64,000 bases of DNA from Diplolepis rosae (GCA_030998225.1 JAPYXD010000742.1:2542001-2606000), one strand, 5' to 3'. Positions 1-10,432 are shown, counted from the first letter of the stretch. Notes: a model not told the origin generated them from the letters alone. Made by a program: numbers and translations.

Positions 1-1470
1 TTACTTCATGATAGTAAACATAACCAAAAATTGATCCATTATACAGAAGTTATTTTTAAATATCAAATCCTAGTAATAAAAATATACTTCTTTATCTAAA
101 TTTAGATTTCATTATTTATAAGATTTAATAGTTATCTCATATATCTATATATAAATGAAGAAATGCCATCAATCCAATCTACCTTTTTTTATTTAAAAAA
201 TAATTAAAATTCCTCTGGCTTTCGACCCTCAATTCGAGTCCTTTTCAAGAGATAAAAAGTCCGTAGATAAATCATGTCCAAAAACACTTATTTTTCATAA
301 AATGTCGATAAATTAAATTGATAAAATTAACTAAAATTCGAAACTAAGTATAACGACCAGCACATGCCATGGTCGAAGTCAAGCGGACACTAACTTACAA
401 CATACAAGTATGTATATTAATTACTTATTCAAATCACTAACTAGAAACTTTTTATCTTTTAACTGTTAATGTCTTTCATAGTCGTTTAAGATGTTAGTAT
501 TATGACATGCATGTCTAATTTTAATTTTAAAATTTCTGCGTTTCAAAATTAAGTTGATTGAATAATCATTAAAATGGCAATAATTTGTAATAATGTGGCA
601 ATTTTATGGATGGGTGAATTGACTGATATTCCTGGAATTCTGTTGAACAGGGTGATTACAAAATAGTTTCCCTGCGAAATTTTATTAGTGTTTAAAGTAA
701 TGTCCTCAATTTCAATATTATTCGAATTGAGAATTTCTTATCGTTTTTTATTTTAATTGAGATAAAACATCGTCTAAGTAGTATCAATTATAATAAAGAT
801 AACTGTGTCAAAATTCACTGACAAAATGCATAGAAAATTCTGCCGGAATATGAGATAATTCAGACTGTGTATCTGCATTGCATATTTTGCTATCTGAAAT
901 ATTATATATTATAGGAACGTAATCAGCTATACTAAAAATTAGTAAGTTAAAAAATAAGAAGAATGCTTTTTCATTGAAAATTATATCTCAATTATAAAAT
1001 TATTAAATAGAAAAACGATTTGAATCTCTACATAACTCTAACAATTTTACGCTGTTAATACAAATTTCATAGCAACAATAGTTCATACAAATAAAACATG
1101 CGAAGTGATTATTAGGTAAACTTTTGAAAATGTTTCGGCTACATAATATATGATGTTTGTGCGCAGTCATGGTAGACAATGAACATTAACTAAATTAATT
1201 GTTAGTAGCTAAATTTTATAACCACAAGCTAACACACATCCTTTCCATGACATCAAAATATTTATATAATTTTCTGAATGTGCAGGTGCGGAGTAACATC
1301 TTCAGGAGACATGGATAATTGATAAAGCAATAATTTTTATTTACATCCACTCTAGAAATTCCAGCACAGCATGAGATATAACCTTTTCAGCATTCAGAAA
1401 ACCCAAGGCCATTTCTACTCTATTTGCAGACAAAGTAAAAGCAGAAGCAAATAATATTTATCAGAACTTA
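1..1470. other. AT-rich stretch without recognisable genes
   Basis: Strongly AT-rich sequence with frequent stops in all frames. I saw no long open frame, no tRNA-like T-arm with pairing stems and no clear tandem repeat. It may be intronic or intergenic; nothing specific can be supported. Confidence 0.5.
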
Positions 1471-1479
1471 AACAAGGAA

Positions 1480-2153
1480 AATAAATGAAACTATTTACAA
1501 AATAGAATCACAAGGACGATATTGAAACGACTGCATGTATTTCGGAAAAAAAAATTCAATGGTCAACACATTTGGAACTAAAATTAAAACATTTACATGA
1601 AATATTAAAACAATCCATTAAAATAACAGAATACACTCGAGAAGGCAAATTACACCCTTTGACAATTCCCAAAGCCCAACTACAAGAAGTAAGCACAGAA
1701 ATACACACTAAAGTGGAAGATTACGAATTCCCGAATCCCACTTCACACATTAGAGTGGAACTAATTCCACAAATTGGCAAGACGGACCTCAAAATTATAT
1801 CTGGAAAACTACTAATATAAGTAGACATTCCATTGCTAGATAGAAAAGCACTACAATTATATAAAATTTATCCATTTCCTGTGTACCAGAACCTTTCAGA
1901 AAATTATACAAGAGCCGTCTACATTTTACCAAGAAAACAATATATTGCCCTGAGAGAAGACGGAAGAAAATTTCTTTTGACAGATAAAGATTACTATGAC
2001 ACCTGCCAGAAAACAATCTTTCACACGATTTACGAAAGCACACAACCTATACACAAGATAGTCAAACCAACGTCCGGTGAATGCCTAATGCTTACACGCC
2101 CTTCAATAAAAACTCTACAGCAATGTGATGTTAAAATAAACACAAAAAATTAA
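1480..2153 (+). pseudogene. Errantivirus/baculovirus-F-like Env fragment (decayed)
   Basis: Fragment of a retroviral-type envelope fusion protein of the kind carried by insect errantiviruses (Ty3/gypsy elements with env) and related to the baculovirus F protein. The open frame runs from about 1548 to 2153 in one phase and is broken by a single in-frame TAA at 1818-1820. Just after the stop comes the IPLLD / LYKIYPFPV block typical of the mid-ectodomain of these Env proteins, followed by Cys residues spaced as in the family. The same block occurs in the minus-strand relic near 12.0 kb, so the two support each other. The N-terminal part, furin site, fusion peptide and transmembrane anchor are not visible, and the upstream frame shifts near the A-run at 1540-1555. 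The 5' limit is approximate. No intact gene exists here. The family call rests on recalled motif patterns, not on a search. Confidence 0.55.
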
Positions 2154-2228
2154 TTTATTTTTCCTAGAATAAGCTGAGGAATTTTGGCCAGACGAAAATC
2201 CAGGAAAATGAAGCGTGCGTTCGGTAAG

Positions 2229-2317
2229 ATTACCGCGATTGACTGATGGATTGAAGAGAGGGTAAGTTGCATACGAGCCCCTTCTTTCTCCATCGGTCAA
2301 TCGGACGAGCGGGTAAT
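2229..2317. repeat. Imperfect inverted repeat (stem-loop)
   Basis: The segment 2229-2250 (ending GATTGACTGATGGA) is matched in reverse complement by 2289-2317 (beginning TCCATCGGTCAATC), with a few extra bases in the right arm and a loop of about 38 bp. It lies between the Env fragment and the LTR-like block, so it may be part of the 3' end of the same element. Confidence 0.45.
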
Positions 2318-2319
2318 TT

Positions 2320-3194
2320 AATTGGAGTGCCGAATTTTTGCTAAGAGTCAATCATTTTTGACAATGGTTTTTATTGGCGCATAGACTTAAGAATAATATG
2401 TATAAATACCGGGCCACTTTTGCGTTTTGATTATTCGAAGACTGAGCCTCTGAGCTCTTTTAAGAGCTAACTCTTTCTTTCGAGAGAACAATTTTTCTTT
2501 TCCGCCTTCGCAAACAACATCCTGCAGCATGGGTTCTCCGTCCCACTTGGTGAGTGGACGTCTTTGAAACGCCCGGGGAATTCCTCTCGCTGTTTCCCGT
2601 CTTCGGGGTGTCATACTGCCGCGACGATTATCATCGGGATACCGCCCCAGGTAACACGTAGGAATTTGTTACAAGGTGGAATACCGCCTTGCAGCGGACA
2701 CCACGTGCTGGATGTCCCGGAACTACGAAACAGCGAATGAACTTCCTGACTGCAAATGCTGATCTTTTTTTTGAACAAGCTGTATCTCTTTACAGACCCG
2801 TAGAGAACGAAGACGACTCCAGGACCGACAACGGGCACAGGCTTACTCAGAACGTCCGGCGCTGACGGGGCAAGGATACGCCTCCCCGCCGACACGTCCT
2901 GTTTTTCAGGGAAGGTCCACGAGGCTACCTGGTGGGGGTCAGAAACCAGTTCGCAGAAATCATCAGTCCTTCCCAGTACGTCTTTCTCTCTTACACGTGG
3001 TTACTAGCAGTGTTTGATTATAATAATAATAAGAAACAAACATTGATGTGTCTTTATCTTAAACAAGAAACAATGTCGATAAAATTGTATATATATATAT
3101 ATGTATAATATTATAAAAGCATATAGAATTTCGACATGCTGAAGTAAAAGTAAATGAAAAATAAAATTTCATGGCGACCCCGTAATACTGGCTA
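2320..3194 (+). mobile_element. LTR-like block with TATA box and primer-binding-site-like end
   Basis: A TATAAATA box sits at 2401-2408, followed by a GC-richer leader. An ATG at 2529 is followed after seven codons by a splice-donor-like GTGAGT at 2550-2555. The block ends ...AAATTTCA at 3174, directly followed by TGGCGACCCC (from 3175). Many Ty3/gypsy and related elements have an LTR ending in CA followed by a TGG-starting primer-binding site, and TGGCGACC is a known start of such sites. I found no second LTR copy in the window and no target duplication, so the 5' limit is a guess. Open frames on the minus strand here are not supported as genes. It could be a solo or truncated LTR of the element that left the Env fragment upstream. 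Confidence 0.3.
3088..3106. repeat. (TA)n microsatellite
   Basis: Short run of alternating TA with one G interruption. Confidence 0.8.
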
Positions 3195-3284
3195 CCTAAC
3201 GAACGTACACCTATACAAGGCATGGCTACTAAAATCACTACCTGATAAATCCACGAACCCTCTCTATCGAACCAATACACCCCC

Positions 3285-4376
3285 CGTGGAACCGCCTTTC
3301 GGCTTTGAACTTCGCGGGCAGTAGGTTCCAGCTTGAAGTCGCGTACGACTCTTCCGTCATCTGTTCGACTGGGACTTTAATTCGCGGCCACACGCCCGTT
3401 AGGCAAATCGAATAGCTGCGCCAGCCAGTCTTTGGAACGGCTCTAAATGTGGAAACAACCTCCGCACAATGTACTTGACTTGATCGGGATTATCCAGGCC
3501 CGGGGTCTTTCTTCTAGTCACCAAATTCTTGGTGACTATTTTGAAGGCGAGACCCCATCGGTCCTTCTCTGACTCACCGATCAAGTCTTTCCAGCATTGA
3601 AGACGGCTTTTCTTTATGCCTCGCCTCAAAGCTGCTTTTGCCCTTTTCTATGCCTCGTGGAGCATAGCATTCCCCTTTGAGCAGCTAAATTTTCGCTGGG
3701 CTGGAAGGCATTCACGTCGTAGGGCCGTCAACTGGTCGTTCCACCAGTACATCGAACCCTTGGCTTGCCTGCGCTTGCGGCGAAGCATCGAGTAGTCGTA
3801 AACCGCGACAACCTTTCGCCTCGCCGAGCGCAAGGTGTCCTCCAACGATCCAGCAGGCTCGATCCAACCAAGCTCATCACTGAGCCCGGTCGTCTCGAGA
3901 TGGATTCTAAGTCTCTCCCTGCAGATTCCCCTCGTGTTCCAGGAGGGGCTCTTTCCTTCGACGCCGCTACCCTTATCCACGTCTTGGCACTGTTGCTCTA
4001 AACTGAATTCAATGCACCGGTGGTCACTCAAGGTTATTACCTCGAGGACGCACCAGTCACCTATCTTTGAGGCAAGACGGGGTGCGGCAATCGTGAGGTC
4101 AATAATAGACCCCCCCCCCCCCGCTCCTCGTCTGAACGGATTTCCTTGCCCTGGTTTAAGACGATCAGGTCATTCCTAGCGACCATCTCGCCAACCAAGA
4201 TTCCCCTCCTATCCAGGCGGGCCATGCCCCACTCAGGCGACTTTCTATTAAGTCACCCCCTATGAGGCACCGCCCAACAGCCTCACTGAGGATTTCCTCA
4301 AGGAAGGGAATCTGGGTCTCGAAGACCTCGAAAAGATCGTTGGGGTAGAAGTAGCAGCTGTACACACGCACACAAG
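3285..4376 (-). pseudogene. R1-clade LINE fragment: endonuclease domain and linker to RT
   Basis: Minus-strand remnant of ORF2 of an R1-type non-LTR retrotransposon, the class that nicks target DNA with an APE-like endonuclease and copies its RNA in place. Read from 4376 leftward it shows an endonuclease core segment (RVYSCYF then a PND and an IGGD motif near 4240-4370), the conserved SDHR motif at about 4020-4031 that carries the catalytic His of this fold, then a WWNDQL block (about 3730-3745) and the Lys/Arg-rich segment ending KSRLQCWKDL (about 3590) followed by WGLAFKIVTK, typical of the linker before the RT. The frame is broken several times, including at a 13-C run (4110-4122, G on the coding strand). 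The N-terminal endonuclease part and the entire RT are missing. Both ends abut unrelated AT-rich sequence. The family call is by recalled motif pattern. Confidence 0.7.
4110..4122. repeat. Poly-C homopolymer run
   Basis: Thirteen consecutive C. It falls inside the LINE endonuclease fragment and shifts its reading frame; it may be a true slippage mutation or a sequencing artefact. Confidence 0.8.
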
Positions 4377-4680
4377 CTAAAAGAATAAAATACGGGAAAT
4401 GTTAAATGAAAACTCAGTAATAAAAGAAACTGGCAAAAGGGGGGTTTCCGCATGAAGAAAATAAGACTACAACAACCCGTCTACCAGTCTCACAGACAAT
4501 TTCCTTGCATTGTTCTTATTTAATAAAATAAAAAGAGGCAATATTTACAAAATTCCTACATTTTAGTGAAATAAGTACAATAAACAAACAAAATAAGTAA
4601 GGTTGACTAAAACTAGAACAAACATACGAGGTAATAATAATAAAAGTAATTGTTAATATAGGTTGGCTCTTAACTATACT
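4377..4680. other. AT-rich stretch, no supported gene
   Basis: AT-rich DNA left of the small spliced gene. A minus-strand open frame (4516-4698) continues from the proposed last exon, but its composition is that of translated AT-rich noncoding sequence, so it is more likely 3' UTR or intergenic. Confidence 0.4.
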
Positions 4681-5722
4681 AATAGTACGTCCACACATCT
4701 TTCTCCTCGGACGACCATTCCTCGGCTGGCTGCATTTCTGAAAAAGGAAAAGAAAACCTTAAAAATTGAAAATACTTTTGTGTCCACAACTTCGCTACCT
4801 GTAAGGACACGACAGTTGTGATGCCTGATTCAGCGAGAACTTTAAAATTCTGCAGGGACAGGGAAACTGCACCTACCAGGGAGATTCAGTGGGCTTGACC
4901 CGCACCGACAGGGAAGACACCCCCGGCCAGAGTGGAGAAATTTGTCACACAGTCAAAACACCCCCCGCGGCTCCAGAATTTCTGAAAACGAAAGCAAAAG
5001 GCAGAAATTAAGACGATGACACTATACTAAAATATGGGAACCTAGAAAAACCTCACATAATAACCGTGACTTACCCCAGGCAAATAGCAGATGAAGGGGG
5101 CCAGTGAACACAATTTCGCGCCGCAGAAGTGGCCACGTGCGCGTCCACAAGAGACAGCAGCTCTGCTGCTTGGTCACTGGCAAGCTTCTGGCGCATCATA
5201 GCCGCCTGTTCAAGGTAAGTCAGGTACTGAGCCGCAAACCCAGGTGAAGCCGACAAAATATCCGCGCAGTTTAAAAATGTCTTTTGCTGCCAATATTTGC
5301 CGCTTCAGAACGACAGTCGTCTCGCGCAGTAGAACTCCGTACCGCCGGCGATCTAGTTCTCTAACTAGGGTGAAATCAGCTTCCTCGATCATTGTTATTA
5401 TTTGTCGAAGTGGGAACACTAAAACACTCCGCGAAAAAGGAATTAAAAGAATCAACCCGATTTAGTGAACCCGAAATCTCTTAAAGCACTTCTACGATGA
5501 ATCTGATTAGCATCCAGTCACGTTCACCACACTTGGAAGAATAAATAAAGGGTACTCACCACCACTCTCGGGCACCGCAGAAGATCCCCTCTTCAAGGGA
5601 AGGGGGTGGCCCCGGTCGATATAGAAGTCCTCGTAGGACATGGTGACAGAGCTGGAGCTAGATGCGTCGCTGTCCATGATTACAAGAAAACTGATAGCAA
5701 AAACGAGCAGATGGCCCTGCAT
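4680..5722 (-). pseudogene. Small multi-exon gene or gene relic, unrecognised
   Basis: Minus-strand unit with well-formed splice signals. Exon 1: 5722-5560, starting at an in-frame ATG (5722) with a hydrophobic, signal-peptide-like stretch, or at a second ATG (5677) opening MDSDASSSSS; it ends at a GTGAGT donor (5559-5554), phase 1. Exon 2: 5418-5075, after a TTTTAG acceptor and before GTAAGT (5074-5069). Exon 3: 4981-4799, after TTTCGTTTTCAG. Exon 4 begins at 4737 after a strong pyrimidine tract. The proposed introns are 141, 93 and 61 bp. The first half of exon 2 is rich in charged residues (VRELDRRRYG); its second half is open only in the next frame (YLEQAAMMRQ, AAELLSLVDAH), so a one-base indel near 5275-5290 is likely. 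Exon 3 holds an in-frame TGA (4888-4886) in the phase that matches exon 1. Short introns fit an insect gene. I do not recognise the protein. It may be a decayed gene or part of a mobile element with introns. Confidence 0.4.
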
Positions 5723-6240
5723 CCAGCACCTGACATCACTATAAAACTCTGGCGTAAGCTATAATTCCCCCTGAGAAAACAGCATAAATCCCATGTGCAC
5801 CACAACAAAGTACAGGTTCTAAAATCGCCATGTCAATTTCTACAGAAAATTGACTCACGGCAGCCGCACCATGGCATCACTATCCAGCATCTTTGGAAAA
5901 TGACAACATATTACATCAGCTGAATCCTTGGGTAACACCATTCTCAGGACACACGAAGCCTAGTGAAAGAACAAAACACCAAAAACGCTACGTCTAATTA
6001 GGACGAAAATTATGCCATCCGATGAGACCATCCATAAGCAACCATAGGCTGCAACACATAAAATATAAGCTACAACTAAGTAGATGCAGGTATTCTTAGT
6101 CATGCCTGGATCTACTTGTTGATTATAAATAGAAATAGGTAAGAGAGATAATAAAAGGGATATAAAATCCAAGTTGCAAATCAAAATTGACTAATAGTAA
6201 TAGACCGTGGTGGGAGAGAAACATAGATCTTTGATCAAAC
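5723..6240. other. No supported feature
   Basis: Moderately AT-rich sequence upstream of the small spliced gene. The minus-strand open frames here lack splice context and recognisable motifs. It could contain that gene's promoter, but I see no clear core-promoter motif. Confidence 0.4.
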
Positions 6241-6321
6241 GTGACTTTATACAGAATTTCAACGCGCGTGACTGTATACAAATTTGCACGGCGCGTGACT
6301 TTATACAACTTTGCGCGAGCC
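6241..6321. repeat. 27-bp tandem repeat, three copies
   Basis: Copies start at 6241, 6268 and 6295, each opening GTGACTNTATACA and ending in a CG-rich tail (CGCGC / GGCGC / GCGAGC). Period is exactly 27 bp. It lies just upstream of a promoter-like segment and could act as a repeated upstream element in an LTR. Confidence 0.7.
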
Positions 6322-6356
6322 ACTCCCACTTCAGTCACTATTGGGAGATCCAATAA

Positions 6357-6437
6357 TATATATACCCCAGATTTACCTCTGGTGGTTTGTCATTAAGTTC
6401 CGATCAGTTGTACGGTCAACTCGATTCATTTCGGACC
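6357..6437 (+). promoter_or_regulatory. Arthropod-type core promoter (TATA, Inr, DPE)
   Basis: TATATATA at 6357-6364 is followed by an initiator-like TCATT whose A (6392) lies 31 bp after the T at 6361, the standard TATA spacing. A second initiator TCAGT (A at 6406) has GGACC at exactly +28 to +32, which fits the downstream promoter element consensus RGWYV. No long open frame follows. Downstream there are three GTAAGT donor-like sites (6439, 6714, 6976). The setting suggests the R/U5 part of an LTR or the leader of a lost gene. The motifs are short, so chance matches are possible. Confidence 0.35.
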
Positions 6438-6767
6438 AGTAAGTCAACGTCGTGAGCAGAACCTTCGATAAACGGAAGTCTCAGTGGGTTTCTATGAGCA
6501 AGATTCTACGATCGGTACTTGGTAAATAAAATCCTTGGTCCTTGAGTGGTGCAAGTCTTGAAAAAGTAGTGCTAGATAATTCCTTTGGATTACGTGTATC
6601 GCCGTATTTAGTCGTGTCGGTTAATAGTGATTCATTGCTGAAATCGGGACGAAATAACCTATCTTGTTAACAAGTGCATGTCTGATTCATTTCTTGTGTA
6701 CTTATCAAGATACGTAAGTGGATGATTTTCCTATCAGTCGGTGGACTTGCATCCCTTACACCATACC

Positions 6768-6905
6768 TCCTGCAAGATTTATCGTTTTTTTGCTACCTCA
6801 CGGAGACTCAAACGAAAACCAAACTACTTCCTGCGAAATTCATCGTTGTTTTGTTACCCCACGGTGACTCATACAAAACCCAAATATCCTGCAAGAATTT
6901 GTGCC
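6768..6905. repeat. About 60-bp tandem repeat, 2.3 copies
   Basis: Copies begin TCCTGC at 6768, 6829 and 6887 (periods 61 and 58). Each full copy contains TCGTTNTTTTG then TACCNCACGGNGACTCA. The third copy is cut after about 20 bp. The open frames in this region (6722-6923) follow from the repeat and have no recognised domain. Confidence 0.65.
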
Positions 6906-7128
6906 GTTGACTTGCAATTATAGGAGTAAAAAACGACACTTCTCTCTTTTGCCCTCCGATTAAGGAGCTAGACAAGTAAGTTACTACTTAATTATCATTC
7001 TGTGTGCATAATATCTTAATAGTTTATAATAAATTATCTTATATATTTATAAATTCAGTGTTTTATTATCATTGTGAGCATCTCAGAGCCCATAGACCTG
7101 ACAAGTGAGAACGTACCCACAAACAAAT

Positions 7129-7370
7129 ATAAATTGGAGTGGCCTGCTAGATCTCCTGATCTGACGCCTGTCGACTATTTTCTTTGAGGTTATTTAAAAA
7201 GCAAAGTATACTTAACGCAACCCCAAAGCTTAGACGAATTGCAGAATCGGATTCTGCAAGAGGCTACTTTGATTGATAAAGAGATTATTCGTAATGCTGT
7301 AACTCATTTTTACAATCGCATAGCTTTTTGTCAAGAAGCTCAACGTTTTCAGTTCGAACATCTTCACTGA
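7129..7370 (+). pseudogene. C-terminal transposase fragment, Tc1/mariner (IS630) superfamily
   Basis: Translating this strand gives the WPARSPDLTPVDYF block that carries the third catalytic acidic residue of DDE/DDD transposases of the Tc1/mariner superfamily, followed by GYLKSKVY, an SLDEL/ILQEAT helix region, and the closing FEHLH before a TGA (7368-7370). One in-frame TGA at 7185-7187 stands where the family has Trp (the usual FLWGYL context). The DNA-binding domain and the first two catalytic Asp residues are absent, so the copy is 5'-truncated near 7130. It would have cut and pasted the element whose right end lies at 7888. The subfamily cannot be fixed without a search. Confidence 0.7.
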
Positions 7371-7890
7371 AGCGTGAGAGGCAAGGGGACTTACGCTAAT
7401 CAAGCATCCCAAAGGGAACAGAATTTACTACATCCACTTCGTTGTTCCTGGGTAATGCTGAACGTAAACGTAAACTGCTTGGAAAAAACCTTGAAAAAAC
7501 CTTGAAGATCATCACCAAGATCAATACAGAGCTCACCAATGAATTTCTCGTTGAAATTTACTTCAGGAATTACACTGACCTTTTGGAAAACTTTGCTTAT
7601 TTCAAGTAACCTCTAATTGACCTTGAAATCTACAATTGACCTATGACTTGGGTACGTATCTAAACGTAGAACATTCCGCTCTATCGATTGCAGATGTAGA
7701 AAGAGGGGGTTTCCATTTAAAAATGCAAAGTTGACCTTTCAAAAGTCATGAAGGTGAACTCCAAGGTCAAAATGAAGGTCACCATTGAATTCCTTGTAGA
7801 AATTTACTTCAGGAATGACCTTCACTTTTTTGAAAAATATTTTACCTGAGGAAATATCCAACCGTCCCGGGACTTTTTAGACACCCTGTA
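7130..7890 (+). mobile_element. 5'-truncated Tc1/mariner-superfamily transposon with right TIR
   Basis: The transposase fragment is followed by about 520 bp of noncoding tail ending CCGGGACTTTTTAGACACCCTG at 7867-7888, then TA (7889-7890). Read on the other strand this is TACAGGGTGTCTAAAAAGTC, a typical terminal inverted repeat of this superfamily with the TA target dinucleotide. No matching left TIR is present upstream. The tail holds a diverged duplication: about 7535-7600 resembles about 7780-7850 (shared GAAATTTACTTCAGGAAT), an offset of about 245 bp, with several repeats of AAGGTC/TGACCTT. Confidence 0.65.
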
Positions 7891-8768
7891 TAATAGTCGC
7901 ATGCGGGATTATTGCGATTGATATATTGATCCCGAGAATGATTGAGTAACATAATTATAAATTAATATACTGTTATCGATTACTATCTGTTGAATATTAT
8001 TTATTATTGTTATTACTGGTCATCATTAACTCTCATCTTGGCCAGCGGTAGTTGCCCGGAAGTGAGAGAAGTAGCGACTAACTACCAAGCCAAACTTACA
8101 TTAGTCATTACTATTCATATTTCGTTACTTTATTACCACCATACCATCGTAAAGCAATATTCTTGTTTTATTTATTATCCATGTATGATTAACTGCCTTG
8201 TCGATTTCGGATAATATTTCCTAGTTAGTTGTCCTGTCGATAAGCCAACTGTCATACAATCGTCATGACGTGCTATACATTTGTGATTTGCCTTGCTGCA
8301 GGCCGGGCTGTCTTAATACACTAGGCGAAACCTCTTTTTGCCCTGCAGACGGTACCATTCTCGGATATCTTGAGCTTCGCAAGAAGGGCAGAGTTTTTGC
8401 GGTAAGAGGATGGTAGGGGGATAGCGGATGGTCCAATGGGTGCAAACGTACGTACCAATTGCGGATTCAAGAATACTTCAACTTTTATAAACTACGACTA
8501 CTAAATACTACTTATTATTTTTAAAGTTATAAAGCAACGCTTTTTAATGCTTAGAATTTATAACAATTAAATAGACAAGCTAACAGTTCTTCCGAACAAA
8601 TAATTGACCAATGAGAAAAAATCTACCCCGGCTCGGATATTGAGGATATTTTGACTTTAACTAGAGCTCAAGATATTTACTCTTTTATATACCTAATAAA
8701 ATAAACTATGTTTTATTCAGGAAAAAAGTTCTGAAGCAAGAAAGCTATCCAGATGATGGTGTGTAATA
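7891..8768. other. Unannotated AT-rich spacer
   Basis: Sequence between the transposon end and the foldback element. The open frames at 7990-8214 and 8445-8263 have no recognised motif and no convincing start or splice context. Confidence 0.4.
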
Positions 8769-9730
8769 ACACAGGTCTGCAAATAATGGTTTAGTATTTG
8801 TTGTTGGAAAACGAAAGATCATTTCCGGGATAATTTTTGACGTAGAATCCGAATTTGAAATCAGAATTAACCTATCACGTCAGGATTTTGAGACATTTGA
8901 GATTATGTGCTCGAAAAATGGGGTTTTTCGCTACTTTTGTGGTTATGTACAGGGCGCAAGAAATTTTTTTGGATTTTTTCTCAAATGTCATCATTTAGCA
9001 CTATTTTTTCCCTTTAAAATGAGCTATTGAACATTCACGAGCGATTTTTTTTTCACAGAGATACGACCATATCAAGTTTTGACATTTATCCGAACAAGAA
9101 TACTGTGTTCTCTGTCGATTCCGATCCTCGACATTGAATCTACCATCTTGTAAATGAAAATGTCAATCTTGCGACCCCATTTTTGTAATCAGCAATTCCG
9201 AAACCCCCGAGTAAGAGTTTTTAGAGAGCGAAATCGTTTAATTTCGTAAATTTCGATCCGCCATCTTGAATCCGCCATCGTAGAAATGGAAATGTCAATT
9301 TTCTGACTGTAAATTCTTATTCATAGACCATTACAACCCGCAAGCACAAAATTTCAACATAAATTTTCGAATGCAGAATGGTATGCACCAGAGTCAATGT
9401 GAATGCTCATAAGGTTGTTCGGATAAATGTCAAAACTTGATATGGCCGTAACTTTGTGAAAAAAATCGCTCGTGACTGTTTAATAGCTCATTTTAAAGGG
9501 ACAGAGTAGTTCTAAATGATGACACTTGAGAAAAAATCCAAAAAATTTTCTTGCGCCCTGTACATAATCTCAAAAGTAGCGAAAAACCTCATTTTTTGAA
9601 CACATAACCTCAAATATCTTAAAATCCTGACGTGATAGGCTGATTCTGATTTCGGATTCGGATTCTACGTCAAAAATTACCCCGGAAACGACGCATAGAT
9701 TTTCAACAACAAAACCTTGCAGACCTGTGT
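8769..9730. mobile_element. Foldback/MITE-like element with long inverted arms
   Basis: The left arm (8769 to about 9097, opening ACACAGGTCTGCAA) is the imperfect reverse complement of the right arm (about 9415-9730, closing TTGCAGACCTGTGT). Matching blocks along the full arms include TCCGAACAA/TTGTTCGGA, CAGGGCGCAAGAAA/TTCTTGCGCCCTG and the TCACGTCAGGAT pair. The central 317 bp contains two diverged direct copies of a GATCC.CCATCTTGAATC-type block (around 9120-9165 and 9255-9300). No coding potential is visible, so it is non-autonomous. I could not define a convincing target-site duplication: the flanks are TAAT-like on both sides but not identical. Confidence 0.75.
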
Positions 9731-10432
9731 AATGGACAAAATATTTCCGCTATGTTCTGAAAAAAATATCAATGACAGTTAAATGAATAAAAATTTCGAA
9801 TATTTTCGACTATACTAGGGCCTGTTTCAAGCAAAATTAGTTAAGTTTTCTGATGGTCTCCCAAAAAACATCTCATCTTCATTTGGGGCGGACTATCAAA
9901 TTTCAAAGTTAAGGCCCATTTTTAAAAACTTCTATTTCTCGGAAATTCAAAGATGTTTTTCCCCTTCAAAGTTCTAAAGGTCCGTAAACGTGAAATGAAA
10001 GTACCTTAAAATATGTGGATGCCTCAGGAAATTTTTCAGGACTTTCAATAAAGACGCAGTCGTTTTCATTTGAATCTTCTTCCATAATTGAATTAGTTAT
10101 AAATCGCAGTATGCATTACATTCCTGATATTTACTTCTAAAAACCTCATCTTATTACAGACAAATTATGTTTTTTTAATCCTCGCACCTTTCATATTATG
10201 GACATATATATATTATATATTACGGACATAAAGTGGTGCCTTATTCCTCTTTTAATTTCACATGTTTTGAAACACCCAGAAATACGGTTGTAGTAAAACC
10301 TTCAATAGCGAGTGGATATTTTTTAATGAGGCCAGCCTAGTAATGCCATATCTTTAAAGAAACTCTACTTTTAAAGGTCTATGAAACATTAATTATTGAC
10401 TCAAATTTTCATTACTTTTTTTTACATTTCAG
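9731..10432. other. Probable intron or intergenic DNA before the host exon
   Basis: AT-rich sequence ending in a strong pyrimidine tract and CAG acceptor at 10430-10432. Several AG-ended pyrimidine tracts occur, but I could not identify a preceding coding exon. Confidence 0.4.

Noticed and set aside
220..245. TTCGA-containing segment resembling a tRNA T-arm
   Set aside because: No acceptor, D or anticodon stems can be drawn around it.
2387..2895. Minus-strand open frames in the GC-rich block
   Set aside because: No recognised motif, no start or splice context, and they overlap LTR-like plus-strand signals; best explained by GC-rich composition.
3765..4179. Plus-strand open frames over the LINE
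   Set aside because: They are antisense to the R1-type endonuclease fragment, whose motifs are clear on the minus strand.
5960..6353. Hydrophobic minus-strand open frames
   Set aside because: Translated AT-rich DNA easily gives Leu/Ile/Phe-rich peptides; the right one is derived from the 27-bp tandem repeat.
8263..8445. 60-codon minus-strand open frame
   Set aside because: It starts at a non-ATG codon and shows no domain or splice signal.
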